Shown here piece by piece: positions 11,416-23,159 of a DNA stretch of 64,000 bases. The translations under genes were made by a program, and so were the position numbers. The stretch lies in assembly GCA_037974665.1 (NCBI GenBank), contig CM075778.1, positions 13,505,001-13,569,000 on the forward strand, written 5' to 3'. Position 1 is the stretch's first letter, and each line of letters opens with the position of its first letter. The DNA is from Ehretia macrophylla. Taxonomy: Eukaryota; Streptophyta; Magnoliopsida; Boraginales; Ehretiaceae. The notes beneath the pieces are model-generated. The model did no database searches. It was not told the DNA's origin and saw only the letters and a program-made list of their open reading frames with translations.

Positions 11416-13709
11416 TGTAACGACCCGATCCTTTGCGGAATCAAGTCCGATAGTAAGCAACCCGATCCAATCCCCAAGGCACGAAAAACGAGGACAAATG
11501 GACGGAATTTTTCCTATACTATGGCCAGACCAAACCTGGTCAACAAAGCTCAACAACAACATATCACAATAGCATATAAAGTTTCATTCATGTTTGCATG
11601 ATAAACTAGCTTTTCTTTACTTTGACAACACATAGACAACCAGTTTATCCAACCAATAACCTCAAGTGACTCAACCATTAACATTCATGCCATACCACTA
11701 GTTAACTATAACTTTAGATAAAGGCCCTTTATACATGTACGTTTACAAGACTACTAAGTCTCATAATAGATACAAGTTCATTATATCCAAGTACAATTCA
11801 CATTACAACACGTTCCGATCCAAACAAAATAAGACCAGCCAACCTTAACAAGCAAGAGCAAACAACTTCGAACTTCTTCTTCTTCTATCTGGGGAACTAT
11901 CTCGGCTTTTCCTGAAAATCGTAGATAAAAAAGGGTGAGCATACATTATACTCAATTGGGGGGGGGGGGGGGGGGGATTTCGAAAACCCTTAACGAAATG
12001 CATATATGCAAAACTATATAATCCAATAATAAGTACACAAATATAAGCATAAGAGGATAACATTAAGAAAGTAGACGCTCGACAGAGGAATGGATGGTGT
12101 TTTTTCTGTGTTAGCCCCGGTAAGTAAGGTTCTAGTAATCTTCCCTTGCTACGAGACAATCATTCAAGTTAATGAAACTAAATAACACTCATAAAAAGGA
12201 TACGATCACTTTCCAACCTTATCACTCCCACTTCCTTTGTTCTACTGCGATGCGATAGTAATGTAGGCCAATCCCTTATAACTCCGGTGGGTGTACTTCG
12301 GATGTAACCCATATCCTACAACCTAACACCCCGAGGCCATCACCAACCAAGCGAGTGAGAGGCTAGGGCACGGAGGTTGAGCAACTAACCACTAGTAAGC
12401 CCGCTGCCGCCCAGTAGAAGCCCAACACATCCATCCCGAACGATATGGTTGCGCAACCATCGATACGATAACGATATAGCACTTAATAATCAATAGCCAA
12501 CTAATCCGATAAGCACATAAACGAGGGAGAACAAAGTAGGTCGCCCTCACACATAAACATTAGCAATCAATATAAGCGATAGAACATGTTCTAGTTCATT
12601 TCATAGCTCATGTGATCATGCATTGTAACCATTTGTTGCTAACCTATCAATTGCACATATGTAGCCATAGGCTCTTTTAGCAATTAACTTTCCATATTCA
12701 ATCAAGACAACACTACATTCAAAGTATAATGACCATAAAACACAAGAGAAATACAAGTCCCAACCCAGGTACTACACTATACACACAAGCTATCATTTAA
12801 TCGCACAAGGGGCAAAGGGAGGGGAACCACGGTAGCTCACTGCCGCAGCAGCTGCTGCCGGGACTGATTAGCGCCGGCACCGGGCAGTCACAGTACACAC
12901 ATACACACACTTGCACAATGCATATTTTAGCTATTTCTTTGCATGTCTGTCTTGCTTTAACCTTTGTTTACTATATACGTAGTGTAAATTATTCTCTAAG
13001 CCATTTAAACAAACACTACAACTACACTTTCAAGCATTACTTCAAGTCTTTGAGCAATTAACTATACTACATACAAACTTTAACTACACAACCATTACAT
13101 GGATAATACACTACTCTACACTTAAAATGACTAACTTTGCATGCATATATAGCTTCATTGATCAATCAACTATAACATAACAATCATACCACTAGCAACA
13201 TATCAATTAAAATGCACCTTAACATGATTCCCTCACCTAGTAGTGGTAGAAATGCAAGAAATTGGCTAGGGAAATGCTTGAAATCACACCTTTCTTCTTT
13301 GTTTTCCTCACTTTTTCTCTAATTTCTCAAGCCCTAGATTTTTCTCTATTTTCCTTCTTTTGCTTTCCTCACTCGATTCTCCCTAGGAATTTCTAGTCAC
13401 TTCTTGTGTTTTATTATGTTATAAGATGATATATTAAGTTAGTTGGGATAATTTTTTGGGCTTATATTATAATCTCATGTATTTAATTAGGCCCAATTGC
13501 AATTAAAACCTTCCTATGGCCCAAGAAAGCCCACTAATGTACTAATATATTATTTTCTATGTGATCTACTTCTATTAACAATAATTATACTCACTTTAAA
13601 TGAGATACAAATAATCATCGATGCACGTAAATCAAGAAATATGCCAACTAATGCATACAAATATATGCAAATTAATAAAATAACTATATGCTCAGGTCGC
13701 GGTGTCACA
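11416..13709 (-). repeat. Element A 3' LTR (minus orientation)
   Basis: 2294 bp. In element orientation it begins TGTGACACC and ends GTTACA. It contains a 19-nt G run at 11958-11976 and the palindrome GGTTGCGCAACC at 12447-12458. Confidence 0.93.
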
Positions 13710-13744
13710 CTCTTCCCCCTTAAAATAATTGCGTCCTCGCAATT
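13710..13744 (-). promoter_or_regulatory. Element A polypurine tract with upstream hairpin
   Basis: On the minus strand: a stem-loop AATTGCG-AGGA-CGCAATT (13727-13744), then a T/A spacer and an A/G run (13710-13720) abutting the 3' LTR. The A/G run is where plus-strand DNA synthesis is primed. The same layout occurs in elements B, C and D. Confidence 0.8.
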
Positions 13745-13794
13745 CTTTCTTCACAAGACCACTTCCCATTAGCTGCAATGATTCTGGTCCAAGT

Positions 13795-14230
13795 ATGCGA
13801 GATGGAATGCCGAATACCAAATATCAAATATGTAATACCGGTTCTGTTACTGAATACCCAATGCCACATTCCGAATATCATCACTGAATACCGAGGCCTA
13901 ATGTCAAATACCAAATAAGAGCATCGTACAAGAACTCCAATAAGAATACCCAAGAGAAATGCCAACTGAGAATTCTTGAATAAGGATGCCAAATAAAGAC
14001 TCCGATTAAGAACACCAACTAAGAACTCCGAATAAGAACTCCCTGAATAAGAGCACCATATAAGCCCCAAATATGAATACCGAATGAGAACTCCAATAAG
14101 AAGTCCAAATAAGAATCCTGAGTAGAATACCGAATAAGAAATCCAGATGAGAATACCAAATGAAAATACCAAATATGAATACCAGCCCTCGAACACTAAT
14201 TACTGACCACCAATCATCAATTACCGACAC
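13795..14230 (-). repeat. Degenerate tandem array of 'TTCTTATTCGG'-type units in element A
   Basis: On the minus strand, short units like (A/G)TTCTTATT(C/T)GG recur every 14-18 nt across about 430 bp with much variation. Open frames here give only Phe/Leu/Ile/Ser/Tyr-rich low-complexity peptide, a by-product of the repeat, so I do not call a gene. Confidence 0.75.
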
Positions 14231-14524
14231 TGATCATCGATCTCCAATTTTTAATCACCAGAGGGAGGAATAGACCACATAGGGCACAATTATCATGTAA
14301 TGCAACATTATTATATCATGCAATGCACATTTCATATATTCAAGAGCAATTATCACATTATGAACACTTGTCATGCTATGATCACATAATACACACTTAA
14401 CACACCATATACATGTACCACATTATCCACTTAATATACTTCGAATGCATTTACTTAAGGGTTGCTACCCAACAGACCGAGAACCCTATCCTGGCTTATG
14501 ACCTATCTAAGCTCTGATACCACC

Positions 14525-16743
14525 TGTAATGACCCAATCCCTCGTGGAATCAAGTCCGATAGTAAGCAACCCAATCTAATCCACAAGGCACGAAAAATGA
14601 GAAAAAACGGACGGAGTTTTCCTTGTACTATGGCTAGACTAAACCTGGTTAACAAAGCTCAACAACAACATACCACAATAGCATATAAAGTTTCATTCAT
14701 GTTTGCATGATAAACTAGCTTTTCTTTAATTTGACAATACATAGGCAACCATTTTATCCAACCAATAACCTCAAGTGACTAAACCATTAACATTCATGCC
14801 ATACTACTAGTTAAATATAACTTTAGATACAGGCCCTTTATACATGTACATTTACAAGACTACTAAGTCTCATAATGGATACAAGTTCATTATATCCAAG
14901 TACAATTCACATTACAACACGTTCCGATCCAAACAAAATAAGACCAGCTAACCTCAACAAGCAAGAACAAACAACTTCAAACTTCCTCTTCTTCTATCTG
15001 GGGAACTATCTTAGCTTTTCCTGGAAATGGTAGATAAAAGGGTTGAGCATACATTATGCTCAGTGAGGGGGGTAAATTCGGGGAAGTTTTCGAAAACCCT
15101 TTCGTGAAATGCATATATGCAAAGCTATATAATCCAATAATAAGTACACAAATATAAGCATAAGAGGATAGCATTAATACAAGACAATCATTCAAGTTAA
15201 TGAAACTAAATAACACTCATAAAAATGATACAATCACTTTATAACCTTATTACTCCTACTTCCTTTGTTCCACTGCGATGCGATACTAATGCCGGCCAAT
15301 CCTTTATAACTCCGGTAGGTGTACTCCGGATATACCCCAAATCCTACGACCCAACACCCTGAGGCTATCACCGACCAGGCGAGTGAGAGACTAGGGCATG
15401 GAGGTTGGGCAACCAACCACTGACAAGCCAGCTACCGCCCAATAGAGGCCCAAAACATCCGTCCCGAACGATATGGTTGCGCAACCATCGATACAATAAC
15501 AATATAACACTTAATAATAAATAGCCAACTAATCCAATAAGCACATAAACGAGGGAGAACAAAGAAGGTTGCCCTCGCACATAAACATTAGCAATCAATA
15601 TAAGCGATATAACATGTTCTAGTTCATTTCATAGCTCATGTGATCATGCATTGTAACCATTCATTGTTAACTTATCAATTGTACATATGTGGCCATAGGC
15701 TTTTTTAATGATTAACTTTCCATATTCAATCAAGACAACACTACATTCAAAGCATAATGACCATAAAACACAAGAGAAATACAAGTCTCAACCTAGGTAC
15801 TACACTATACACACAAGCTAGCATTTAATCGCACATGGGGCAAAAGGGAGGGGAACCACGACAGTTCCTTGCCATAGCAGCAGCTGTCGGGATTGACTAG
15901 CTGACTGCTGGGGCTGAGCAGTCACGGTACACATACACACATACTTGCACAATGCATATTTTAGCTATTTTTATACATGTTCGTCTTGTTTTAACCTTTG
16001 TTTACTATATACGTAGTGTAAATTACTATCTAAGCCATTTAAACAAACACTACAACTATACTTTCAAGCATTACTTCAAGTCTTTGAGCAATTAACTATA
16101 CTACATACAAACTTTAACTACACAACCATTATAAGGCTAATACACTACTCTACATTTAAATAGCTAACTTTGCGTGCATATATAGCTTCATTGATCAATT
16201 AACTATAACATAACAATCATACCACTAGCAACATATCAATTAAAATGCACCTTAACATGATCCCCTCACCTACTAGTATTAGAAATTCAAGAAATTGGCT
16301 AGGGAAATACTTGCAGTCACATCTTTCTTCTTTGTTTTCCTCACTTTTTCCCTAATTTCTGAAGCCCTAGATTTTTCTCTCTTTTTCCTTCTTTTTCTCC
16401 CCACACCCGATTCCCCCTAGGAATTTCTAGACAATTCTTGTGTTTTATTATGTTATAAGATGATATATTAACTTAGTTGGGCTAATTTTTTGGGCTTAAA
16501 TTATAATTTCATATATGTAATTAGGCCCAATTGCAATTAAAACCTTCCTATGGCCCAAGAAAGCCCACCAATGCACTAATATATTATTATCTATGTGATC
16601 TACTTATATTAACAATAATTATACTCACTCTAAATGTGATGCAAATAATCATCGATCCACGTAAATCAATAAATATGTCAATTAATGCATACAAATATAT
16701 GCAAATTAATGAAATAACTATATACTCGAGCCGGGGTGTCATA
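14525..16743 (-). repeat. Element A 5' LTR (minus orientation)
   Basis: 2219 bp, the partner of 11416-13709. The palindrome GGTTGCGCAACC is at 15475-15486. The primer-binding site follows directly in element orientation (14511-14522). Confidence 0.93.
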
Positions 16744-16748
16744 GATAA

Positions 16749-17560
16749 CGCTTAGGATGCATAAGTAAATCTCACTAGAGATTCCGACGTTAATAGATTA
16801 GCTGAAGGAAATCAAGACTTAGGGCCAATTGATATGACCAATAATTGATACTCCATATTTGTCATATATTTCACATATCACATTAAATAGATATCATATT
16901 CATGGAATACCCGAGAGAGCCAGAGCTAGTAATCAGATTTGATTTGAGAAAGCAAGAATCCGCCCATCAGGTTTCGTAGTTCAAAAATGCTGAATCTCGT
17001 TTGAATCAGAGTTAACATAGGACATTCTTTCATAAAGGGATCTTAGTCCATAAAAGGAAGACGATGTAAGGATGTAGTACACAACATCAATAGCCTAAAC
17101 GCTATACTATCATTCATTCGATCACTTTTACACTATTTACATATGTCTCCTTGAAACTAAGTGACCTGTTAGAGTTCACCACAAAAGAAATCTTAGAGAA
17201 ATTTTAACCTCTCTGTGAACTTAAATTATGAATTCTGAAGATCCAGACAATCCATGCTAAATACCATCAAATATTTCAACATCATGGAAGCATGGATGCA
17301 TCTAAATCCCATTTGTGGGCATTCATAAATCCATCAAATTGATACTATATCTTCACCTACATGAATTGTATTGCATTTATAAAATTTATCAAGCTACTCA
17401 AATTTGAGCCCACAGGTAGAGAAAAAACAAGTGTTCAATAGTTTCAGCTCACTATAACAAATTAGGCACAAAAGGGCTCTTAACACATAGCCTAAAATAT
17501 ATGTTCTGTTGAGTACGGAAAGCATTACGAGAAATCTTCTACATGAAGATAATAATTTTT
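16749..17560 (-). mobile_element. LINE-1-type remnant (minus strand)
   Basis: Minus-strand reading of about 17395-17540 shows the tail of a zf-RVT domain: VKSPFVPNLL followed by AETIEHLFFLYLWAQI, matching the plant L1 pattern with ETIEHLF and a tryptophan. Downstream (about 17270) AWIVWIFRIH resembles the usual IWKxRN block. Stops are frequent. Limits are approximate. Element A lies next to it, and the LINE may have continued across that insertion. Confidence 0.55.
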
Positions 17561-17583
17561 TTTTATGGGGGAAGGGCTTTGAT

Positions 17584-18021
17584 TGTTGGGATTGGCATGC
17601 CCTAAAGGCCACTAGCACATGACATTTCAGATTATATGGATACATATTATAATATATTAGTATTAATGATTGCATTCATCATCTTTCTCTCTATTATATT
17701 TATGTGTATATGCTTGTATAGAGGTCCTTGATTCAAGTGAATGACTTAGGTGCACGGTGGTCGGGCACAAAAGGTCTAAATCATAGACACTTGTTTCTAG
17801 ATTATGTTCATAATCATATGATGAAGCTGGGCACTTCATTAGGATAAGGTTTAGTGAGACAGTCTCCTATATAGAGTGATTCATCCTTGGTCATTGGTAG
17901 GTTTTCAGGCTCATCTCACTAGTGTGTGTGTGTTACATATTCAACGGACCATTTAGGTATAATTTCTTAATAGCTACTATTAACGATAGAGATCAAATAT
18001 ACCTTACGCTACTAAGTGGTT
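17584..18021 (+). mobile_element. Copia-like LTR fragment, left part
   Basis: Begins TGTTGGGATTGGCATGCCCT, the typical start of plant Copia LTRs, after a purine run (17563-17577). It stops at the Harbinger left end and seems to resume after 24711 in similar non-coding sequence. No primer site or partner LTR was identified, so the assignment is tentative. Confidence 0.5.
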
Positions 18022-18436
18022 GGGCTATCCTCAATAGAGTATATATAATGGGTCTCTATCCATCATTTTAGAGACCTATATAGAGACCAAGAGAAAAAAA
18101 ACTATTTTAGAGACCAAGATAAAAAAAGCATCCCCAGTGACGGTTTCTATAAAATTGAGTCTCTATATTGTGTTAATTTTAATTTTACATAGTAATTTGA
18201 TTAAGTGTTATTTTTTCTTGTGTATTAATTTTTTTAATTAATTATTATTTAGATTATCTTAACTTTTTTTAATGAATATTTCAACCAAAAAATAAATAAA
18301 TTTTGACAAAGATAACATTTAAAAAATTAAGATTACGTTTAATTACATCTAGTTTATGTTCCAATCTTGTATTTATTTATATTTTTTTTTTCTCTTCTTT
18401 ATTTTATTCAATTTCTAAAGTAATTAAATTTATTAA

Positions 18437-18748
18437 TTTAATCTCAAATCTCTTATCCAAATAACATCCATTGGATTGGATTTCCTTTCCTCAATCTCAT
18501 CTATTTGTTTGATATCTCAATCTCAAATCTTTTATCCAAATAACATCCATTGGATTGAGTTTGCTTTCTTCAATCTTATCCGTCCATTTGTTATCTCAAT
18601 ATCAAATCTCTTATCCGAATAACATCCATTGGATTGAATTTTCTATCATCAATCTCATCCATCCGTTTGTTATTTCAATCACAAATATTTTATTCGAATA
18701 ATACCCATTGGATTGGATTTTCTTTCATCAATCTCATCCGTTCGTTTC
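18437..18748. repeat. 79-bp tandem repeats near the left end of the Harbinger element
   Basis: Four units containing ATAACATCCATTGGATTG. The shared phrase starts at 18461, 18540, 18619 and 18698, exactly 79 bp apart, with 10-20% divergence between units. Confidence 0.88.
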
Positions 18749-18868
18749 TTATCTATTATGCATTCATTAACTTATATATATTAAGTCCTCAATCCTTTCA
18801 CAATCACAATAATTTGTGTATACAATCTCTATCGACCTATCTAAAATGGCCTAACAAGGAACTGATTC

Positions 18869-21049
18869 TGTGATGCTCGAGAATTTGCATCATATTTATA
18901 ATTGACTGTAGCATATCTTTTGTGCATTATAATGTATTTTATTTCTAGTTTAAATATGCTTTATTGATGGTCATTATTCAAAAGAAAATTGACTGTCTAA
19001 TTTGTTCAAATTAAAATTTTTCCTAGAAGGAATTGGGAACTTGAGATTTTGAGCTTTGGAGGTCGGGAACATGCGTTAGGAAAATGAAATTTGGTTCGTA
19101 GGAATAGTGAAACATTAGAATAACATTAGTATAAATTAGCTAGTCTTTTAATTGGAATTTTGGCCTACATTTGACTAAGTTTTGCTAGCATTTGACTTAT
19201 AAAACTAACACATACTCATACATATACATATTAGCACCACATATACACCAAAATAGGTCAAAAAAACAATTGAAATAATCCTCTTTTTGCCCCCCAAACC
19301 CAACGGCCCTCTAGGAGAGAAAGAAGAAGAAATCATCTCCAAGATTTGCAAATTTGGACTTTTGGCTTGGTCTTGAGGTATTTTTGGAGCATCTAGGACT
19401 TCTACAACTTGCTAAAACCTTGTACAAGTAAGGGAGCTTGCATATTTTCCATGTTTATGTTTAAGTCAAAATTTTGAATTTCTTGTATTGTTGATTATAG
19501 CTATGGAATTGGTTATAGTTGCTTGAAATACATCCTCTAGAACTCGTAGAGCTCTCTTTTGAAGCTTGATAGCAACTAGAATGGTTGAATTCATAATTTA
19601 CATGAAAAAGATGATGAATAGTGCTCAATTATAGGGTTTTGCTACAAATGGTTAATTAGATCAATCTTGTGCTTCTTTTAGGTGCTTTAGATGTTATTGA
19701 ATATAGTTAAATGCTTGAGTGAAGTTGAATTGCCTGAAATTGGATTAAAATGAGGCTTTAGTTAAAATTTAGAAAGGGTTTTTTCGTAAAACATAATTCA
19801 GGCACAATTGAACCTTAGATTAGGTATCTACGGGGCATGGAAACACTTTTGGTACTTTCGTTGCATTGGTTTGAAGGGCGGTTAGGGTAGTTGTAGTTAA
19901 AATCCACTCGGGGTATTCATGAGTTTTGTCTCCAAAGTGGGTTTTCAGGGCTTGGATAGGTGTCTTTTAGTATCCTTAGGGATGTACTATGGTTGGATTA
20001 TAGAATTGGAGCCTTGAATTTCGTATAGAAGTAGAATTGTCTAGTTGTAAAAGGGAAAAATGTGAGAATTGGTTGCTATAACACTTGTAGATTCTTATTA
20101 TGTGTCTAAATGTATGTCTAAGGTATATTCAAGCTATTTGTAGAGTTTTGTGGAAAATATGATATTTGCCCCTTTGTGTTTATACAGATAATTCATGTGT
20201 AAAAGCTTAAATTGTGATTAACTGCGAGAACGGCCTACTTTGTCATCCTTCATATGTGATTATTCATATTCTTGGTTCTCGTGATCATTGTAGCACCCCA
20301 GCACACAAGCCTCCGGGACCTGTCACCGCAGCTCACTACTATGCAAATATTGTCTGCTTTGGTTACACCCCGGAAGACCTAAGCGTGCCCTCACAGTTTT
20401 GTTCCTCCCGCCAAGGCTCGAACCCTGATGGGAAAATGCGTCTGCATGGATAAAGGGAAACTTCCACATATATCTAGTGGCCCAAAGACCTGGCCAATCA
20501 GTGTGGGATATTACAATCATGATTCGGGGTTGCACAACCTTCTCGGACATGGTAGTGTCAGGAAACTCCAAGCAGCGTCCAGCTGTCGGTTTACCTCGGC
20601 TACCATGGTTCCTATTCCCATTCTTGCTGAGGCATATTCCCCTACCCCAGAGGCGTGGTTCACCTCGTTGGGGCATACGACCTACCTCGGGAGAATGGGT
20701 CATAGGATCGGGGTATATCTGGAGTACCCCATTGGAAGAATAAGGGATTGGCCGACATTTGCTTGAACTTCATGGTTCGTGGTTCGAGATTGAAGACAAG
20801 AAGATGAACCGTATCCTTTTTATATGTGTTTACATACTTGTTCAATTAGCTTGTTATATTGTGTTGCTTATTTATTATCTTTGTCGCATTGCACGAAAAC
20901 ATTTGCGAAAGCACCCCGGTTTACTATATTTCCTCCCTTGCTGGGCAACTTTGTTGCTCACTCCTCTTTTAACATGTTTCAAGAGAAGTTGAGGTGAATC
21001 CCCAGCTTGTAGCTATAGAATAAGAGGAAAAAGTTAAAGTAGATATGTT
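18869..21049 (+). repeat. Gypsy-like LTR fragment inside the Harbinger element, related to the element B LTR
   Basis: Starts TGTGATGCTCGAG and follows the element B 5' LTR (42534-45082) through shared blocks: the region around TTGACTGTCTAATTTG near 18990, the CGGGGTTGCACAACCTTCTC block near 20525, the GTACCCCATT block near 20725, and GTTGCTCACTCCTC near 20951. The terminal part of the LTR is not seen; transposase sequence starts straight after 21049. A TRIM solo LTR (20289-20515) lies within it. Confidence 0.75.
20289..20515 (-). mobile_element. TRIM solo LTR (diverged subfamily), target duplication ATCAT
   Basis: 227 bp starting TGTAGCACCCC and ending GTGGGATATTACA, flanked by ATCAT at 20284-20288 and 20516-20520. 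Its last 80 bp match the TRIM LTRs at 28220-29296 closely (TGGCCCAAAGACCTGGCCA); its first part is more diverged. It is a single LTR, the product of LTR-LTR recombination. Confidence 0.9.
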
Positions 21050-21319
21050 GGGCACTATGGTTGTCTTACCATAATCCTTGAAGCGGTTGCATCATACGAC
21101 ACTTGGATATGGCATTTGTACTTTGGACCACTAGAATTACACAATGATCTTAATGTATTATATAATTCACTTATATTCAATGATGTTCTTGAAGATCTAG
21201 CAACACGCATTTAGTTTACCCTCAACGGGAAACAATACAAACAAGGTTACTATCTTGCTGATAGTATATATCCTCGTTGGTCCACCATTGTTCAAGCATT
21301 TCCCGATCCACAAGGAGAA

Positions 21320-21369
21320 GATAAGATATTATTTACAAGATTGCGATAAGATATTATTTACAAGATTGC
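21320..21369. repeat. 25-bp tandem duplication at the edge of the insert in the transposase
   Basis: GATAAGATATTATTTACAAG plus five bases is present twice in a row (21320-21344 and 21345-21369). It lies where transposase homology stops, just before the foreign insert. Confidence 0.9.
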
Positions 21370-21416
21370 AACAAGCATAAAATTTTTTAGATAAAATAAA
21401 AAAGTTAGATAAATGT

Positions 21417-21452
21417 GATGTGGTGGAAGTCATCAGTTCGAGCCTGATTATC
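21417..21452 (+). other. Plastid trnV-GAC fragment (36 nt) in foreign insert
   Basis: GTGGTGGAAGTCATCAGTTC and the following AGCCTGATTATC match, from memory, the anticodon-arm to acceptor part of chloroplast tRNA-Val(GAC) with about one difference. The 5' half of the tRNA is absent, so it cannot be a functional gene. It is nuclear DNA of plastid origin or filler DNA. Confidence 0.7.
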
Positions 21453-21492
21453 TTGTAACTAGTACAGTCATAAGTTTTTTACAGATTCATTT

Positions 21493-21524
21493 AACCGTAC
21501 CTTCCCGTACAGCTACTTTGTTAC
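21493..21524 (-). other. Plastid-type 16S rRNA 3'-end fragment, antisense
   Basis: The plus strand reads ACCGTACCTTCCCGTACAGC then TACTTTGTTAC, the reverse complement of the 3' end of bacterial-type small-subunit rRNA (GTAACAAGGTAGCCGTAC on the minus strand) with about five mismatches in 32 nt. It fits plastid rrn16 better than plant mitochondrial or nuclear SSU rRNA. It lies 40 bp from the trnV fragment. Confidence 0.55.
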
Positions 21525-22149
21525 CAGTTTGAACCAAGATTTCCAGATGAATAGGGTGGGGCATTAGTATATCTAACACACAATTTAATGTGAAAAGTTA
21601 CGTAAGGATGTTAAAAGGGCTTTTGGAATCCTTCAAGCTCGGTTTGAAATTATCAGAGGGCCATGTCATTTTTGGCATGAGGATGATATTGGGGAGATTA
21701 TGAAGACATGTATAATTCTTCACAATATGATTGTAGAAGACAACCAGAATGAAGAAGGTGATGATTTTGTTGATGATCCGTCTCGTTTTCATGTGGAGGA
21801 GCCTCCCGTAGTGCCTGATCGAGACCCAATAACGATTAACGAATATCTAAACAATCCTGGACAAGTCAGGGACGAAACTGCCTACTTTCTGTTCCGAAGT
21901 GATCTTGTTCAACATGTGTGGAACGAATATCGTGTAGGAAATCTAAATTTGTAATCTCAATTTGTATTAATATTAAAAAAACTCATGTTGAAACTAATAC
22001 TATAAAAATATATATTTAAATTTAATTCAAGACATTTAGTACAAACAAAAATAGTATAATTAATCCTAGGCATTTCAAAACTAATTAACTAATTAAAATA
22101 TGAATTACAACAAAAAATACACTAACTAATACAAATACATCTACAGTTC

Positions 22150-23095
22150 TTGGTTAGGTGAAGTCATATGAGGATGATATACATCATCATCAAAGTTAAT
22201 CGAACGGGAGACCCTTTTTGCAATAACTGTATTTTGTTGCTCAATCATCCACACTCTTCTAGCCAGAGTTTCGATTGTAAAAGTCTTCGTCGTTATAATC
22301 TTAAAATTTGTAAAAGTTTCAAGTCTCTTTGTACTTCTTCATCGTTTTTGGCATGTCTTTTGAGTGTTCTTCGAGATCTTCCGTAACACCCTTACCTTTT
22401 CCTTGTTTTCTAGCCTTCTTATTTCCAACTGGTCTTGACGATCTCAGTACGCTTTGGGTTTCCAGCACTGACTCAGTGGGATTTTCATTGTCAAGAGAAA
22501 ATGGAGTCTCAGGTAGAGCAATAGTCGAACCCGTATGAGTCATCGTTGGACTCCCAACATCGGTAATTGACCACAATTTTTTTCTGTGTTGTAAAATTGA
22601 CCAACAGTGTTCGAGGTTGAAATTTTGACCCCATAGCAGTGTATAAGAGTCTTGCGTCATCCATCTATAAAACAATTCAACATCTCTCAAAAATTAATTT
22701 CAAATATTGTTAAGTATTAAATACAATATACTTTATAAAAATAATAACATATTTTATAAATACAATATACAGTATTAAAAACTCACATTATCAACAGCAT
22801 TTGTTCTACTCCTTGGTCTCATATTTACTTGAGTAATACACTCCGCAAATTTTGTGCACTTTTGGTTTATTGGCGTCCATCGGGATTTAAGGCTCTTCGT
22901 TGTTCTCTATTCAATTGGATTTAGGGAGGGGTAAAACTCTTAATATTTTTGTAGAATTCGATTCCACATTGTTCCTGATCTTTGGTTTATCCCAATCAGA
23001 GGATCTTCACTAATCGTGATATAAGTCCGGCATAAAGCCTTATCTTTTTCATGCATGAAATTGCGACCCCTCGAAGTTCCGTCGATACATTCCAT
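22150..23095 (-). pseudogene. Pong-type ORF1 (Myb/SANT-like) of the Harbinger element, broken
   Basis: Minus-strand start at 23095 (MECIDGTSRGRNFMHEKD), followed by ALCRTYITISEDPLIGINQR and TTKSLKSRWTPINQKCTKF, the conserved trihelix/Myb-like region of Pong ORF1 (often mislabelled glutathione S-transferase T3-like). A GTGAGT donor sits near 22783, and a second exon resumes at about 22690 with FNLEHCWSIL and RPVGNKKARKQ, the classic C-terminal blocks. Exon 1 has two in-frame stops (after NRILQKY and before RTTKSLKSRW). ORF1 helps the transposase act in Pong/mPing systems. It is convergent with the transposase here. The C-terminal limit is approximate. Confidence 0.82.
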
Positions 23096-23159
23096 AGTTG
23101 TTAAAAAGGAAAAAATGATAGTTAGGTTGATTTATAATCAATTTTAATGGTTACATAGT

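Larger units (their letters stand above)
11416..16743 (-). mobile_element. Element A: non-autonomous Gypsy-like LTR retrotransposon (LARD type), target duplication GATAA
   Basis: Two long direct repeats, 11416-13709 and 14525-16743, bracket an internal region of only 815 bp. The whole is flanked by GATAA (11411-11415 and 16744-16748). Read on the minus strand, the primer-binding site TGGTATCAGAGC (tRNA-iMet type) is at 14511-14522, and a polypurine tract at 13710-13720 precedes the 3' LTR. Between them are a leader, a degenerate repeat array and a hairpin, but no gag or pol. The LTRs differ by several percent and by at least one sizeable indel, so insertion is not recent. It must have relied on enzymes from another element. 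Confidence 0.93.
21050..21954 (+). pseudogene. PIF/Harbinger transposase (DDE_Tnp_4), broken
   Basis: The first block, about 21050-21345, reads CLTIILEAVASYDTWIWH, YFGPLELHNDLNVL and [20 protein letters not shown], matching the catalytic core of plant HARBI1/ALP1-like transposases (YYLADGIYP is a family hallmark). The second block, 21598-21954, reads DVKRAFGILQARFEIIRGP, FWHEDDIGEIMKTCIILHN, MIVEDNQNEE, the conserved C-terminus with the final acidic residue of the triad expected nearby. The N-terminal DNA-binding part is absent because an LTR fragment abuts 21050. An in-frame TAG lies in the first block, and about 225 bp of foreign sequence (21370-21595) separates the two blocks. No active protein is expected. 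Confidence 0.88.

Noticed and set aside
13720-14230. Long minus-strand open frames rich in Phe, Ile, Tyr and Ser, looking like a membrane protein
   Set aside because: They follow the degenerate TTCTTATTCGG repeat array. Similar frames occur wherever the array occurs (for example 37627-38134), so they are repeat by-products.
17563-17583. Purine run before TGTTGGG as a Copia polypurine tract
   Set aside because: Upstream sequence is a minus-strand LINE remnant, not a Copia interior, so the run is probably coincidental.
20214-20845. Cluster of open frames on both strands
   Set aside because: They fall in the TRIM solo LTR and the Gypsy LTR around it. The same sequences recur in other LTRs as non-coding DNA.
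21417-21452. A functional tRNA-Val gene
   Set aside because: Only the 3' half matches. There is no D arm, A box or complete acceptor stem.
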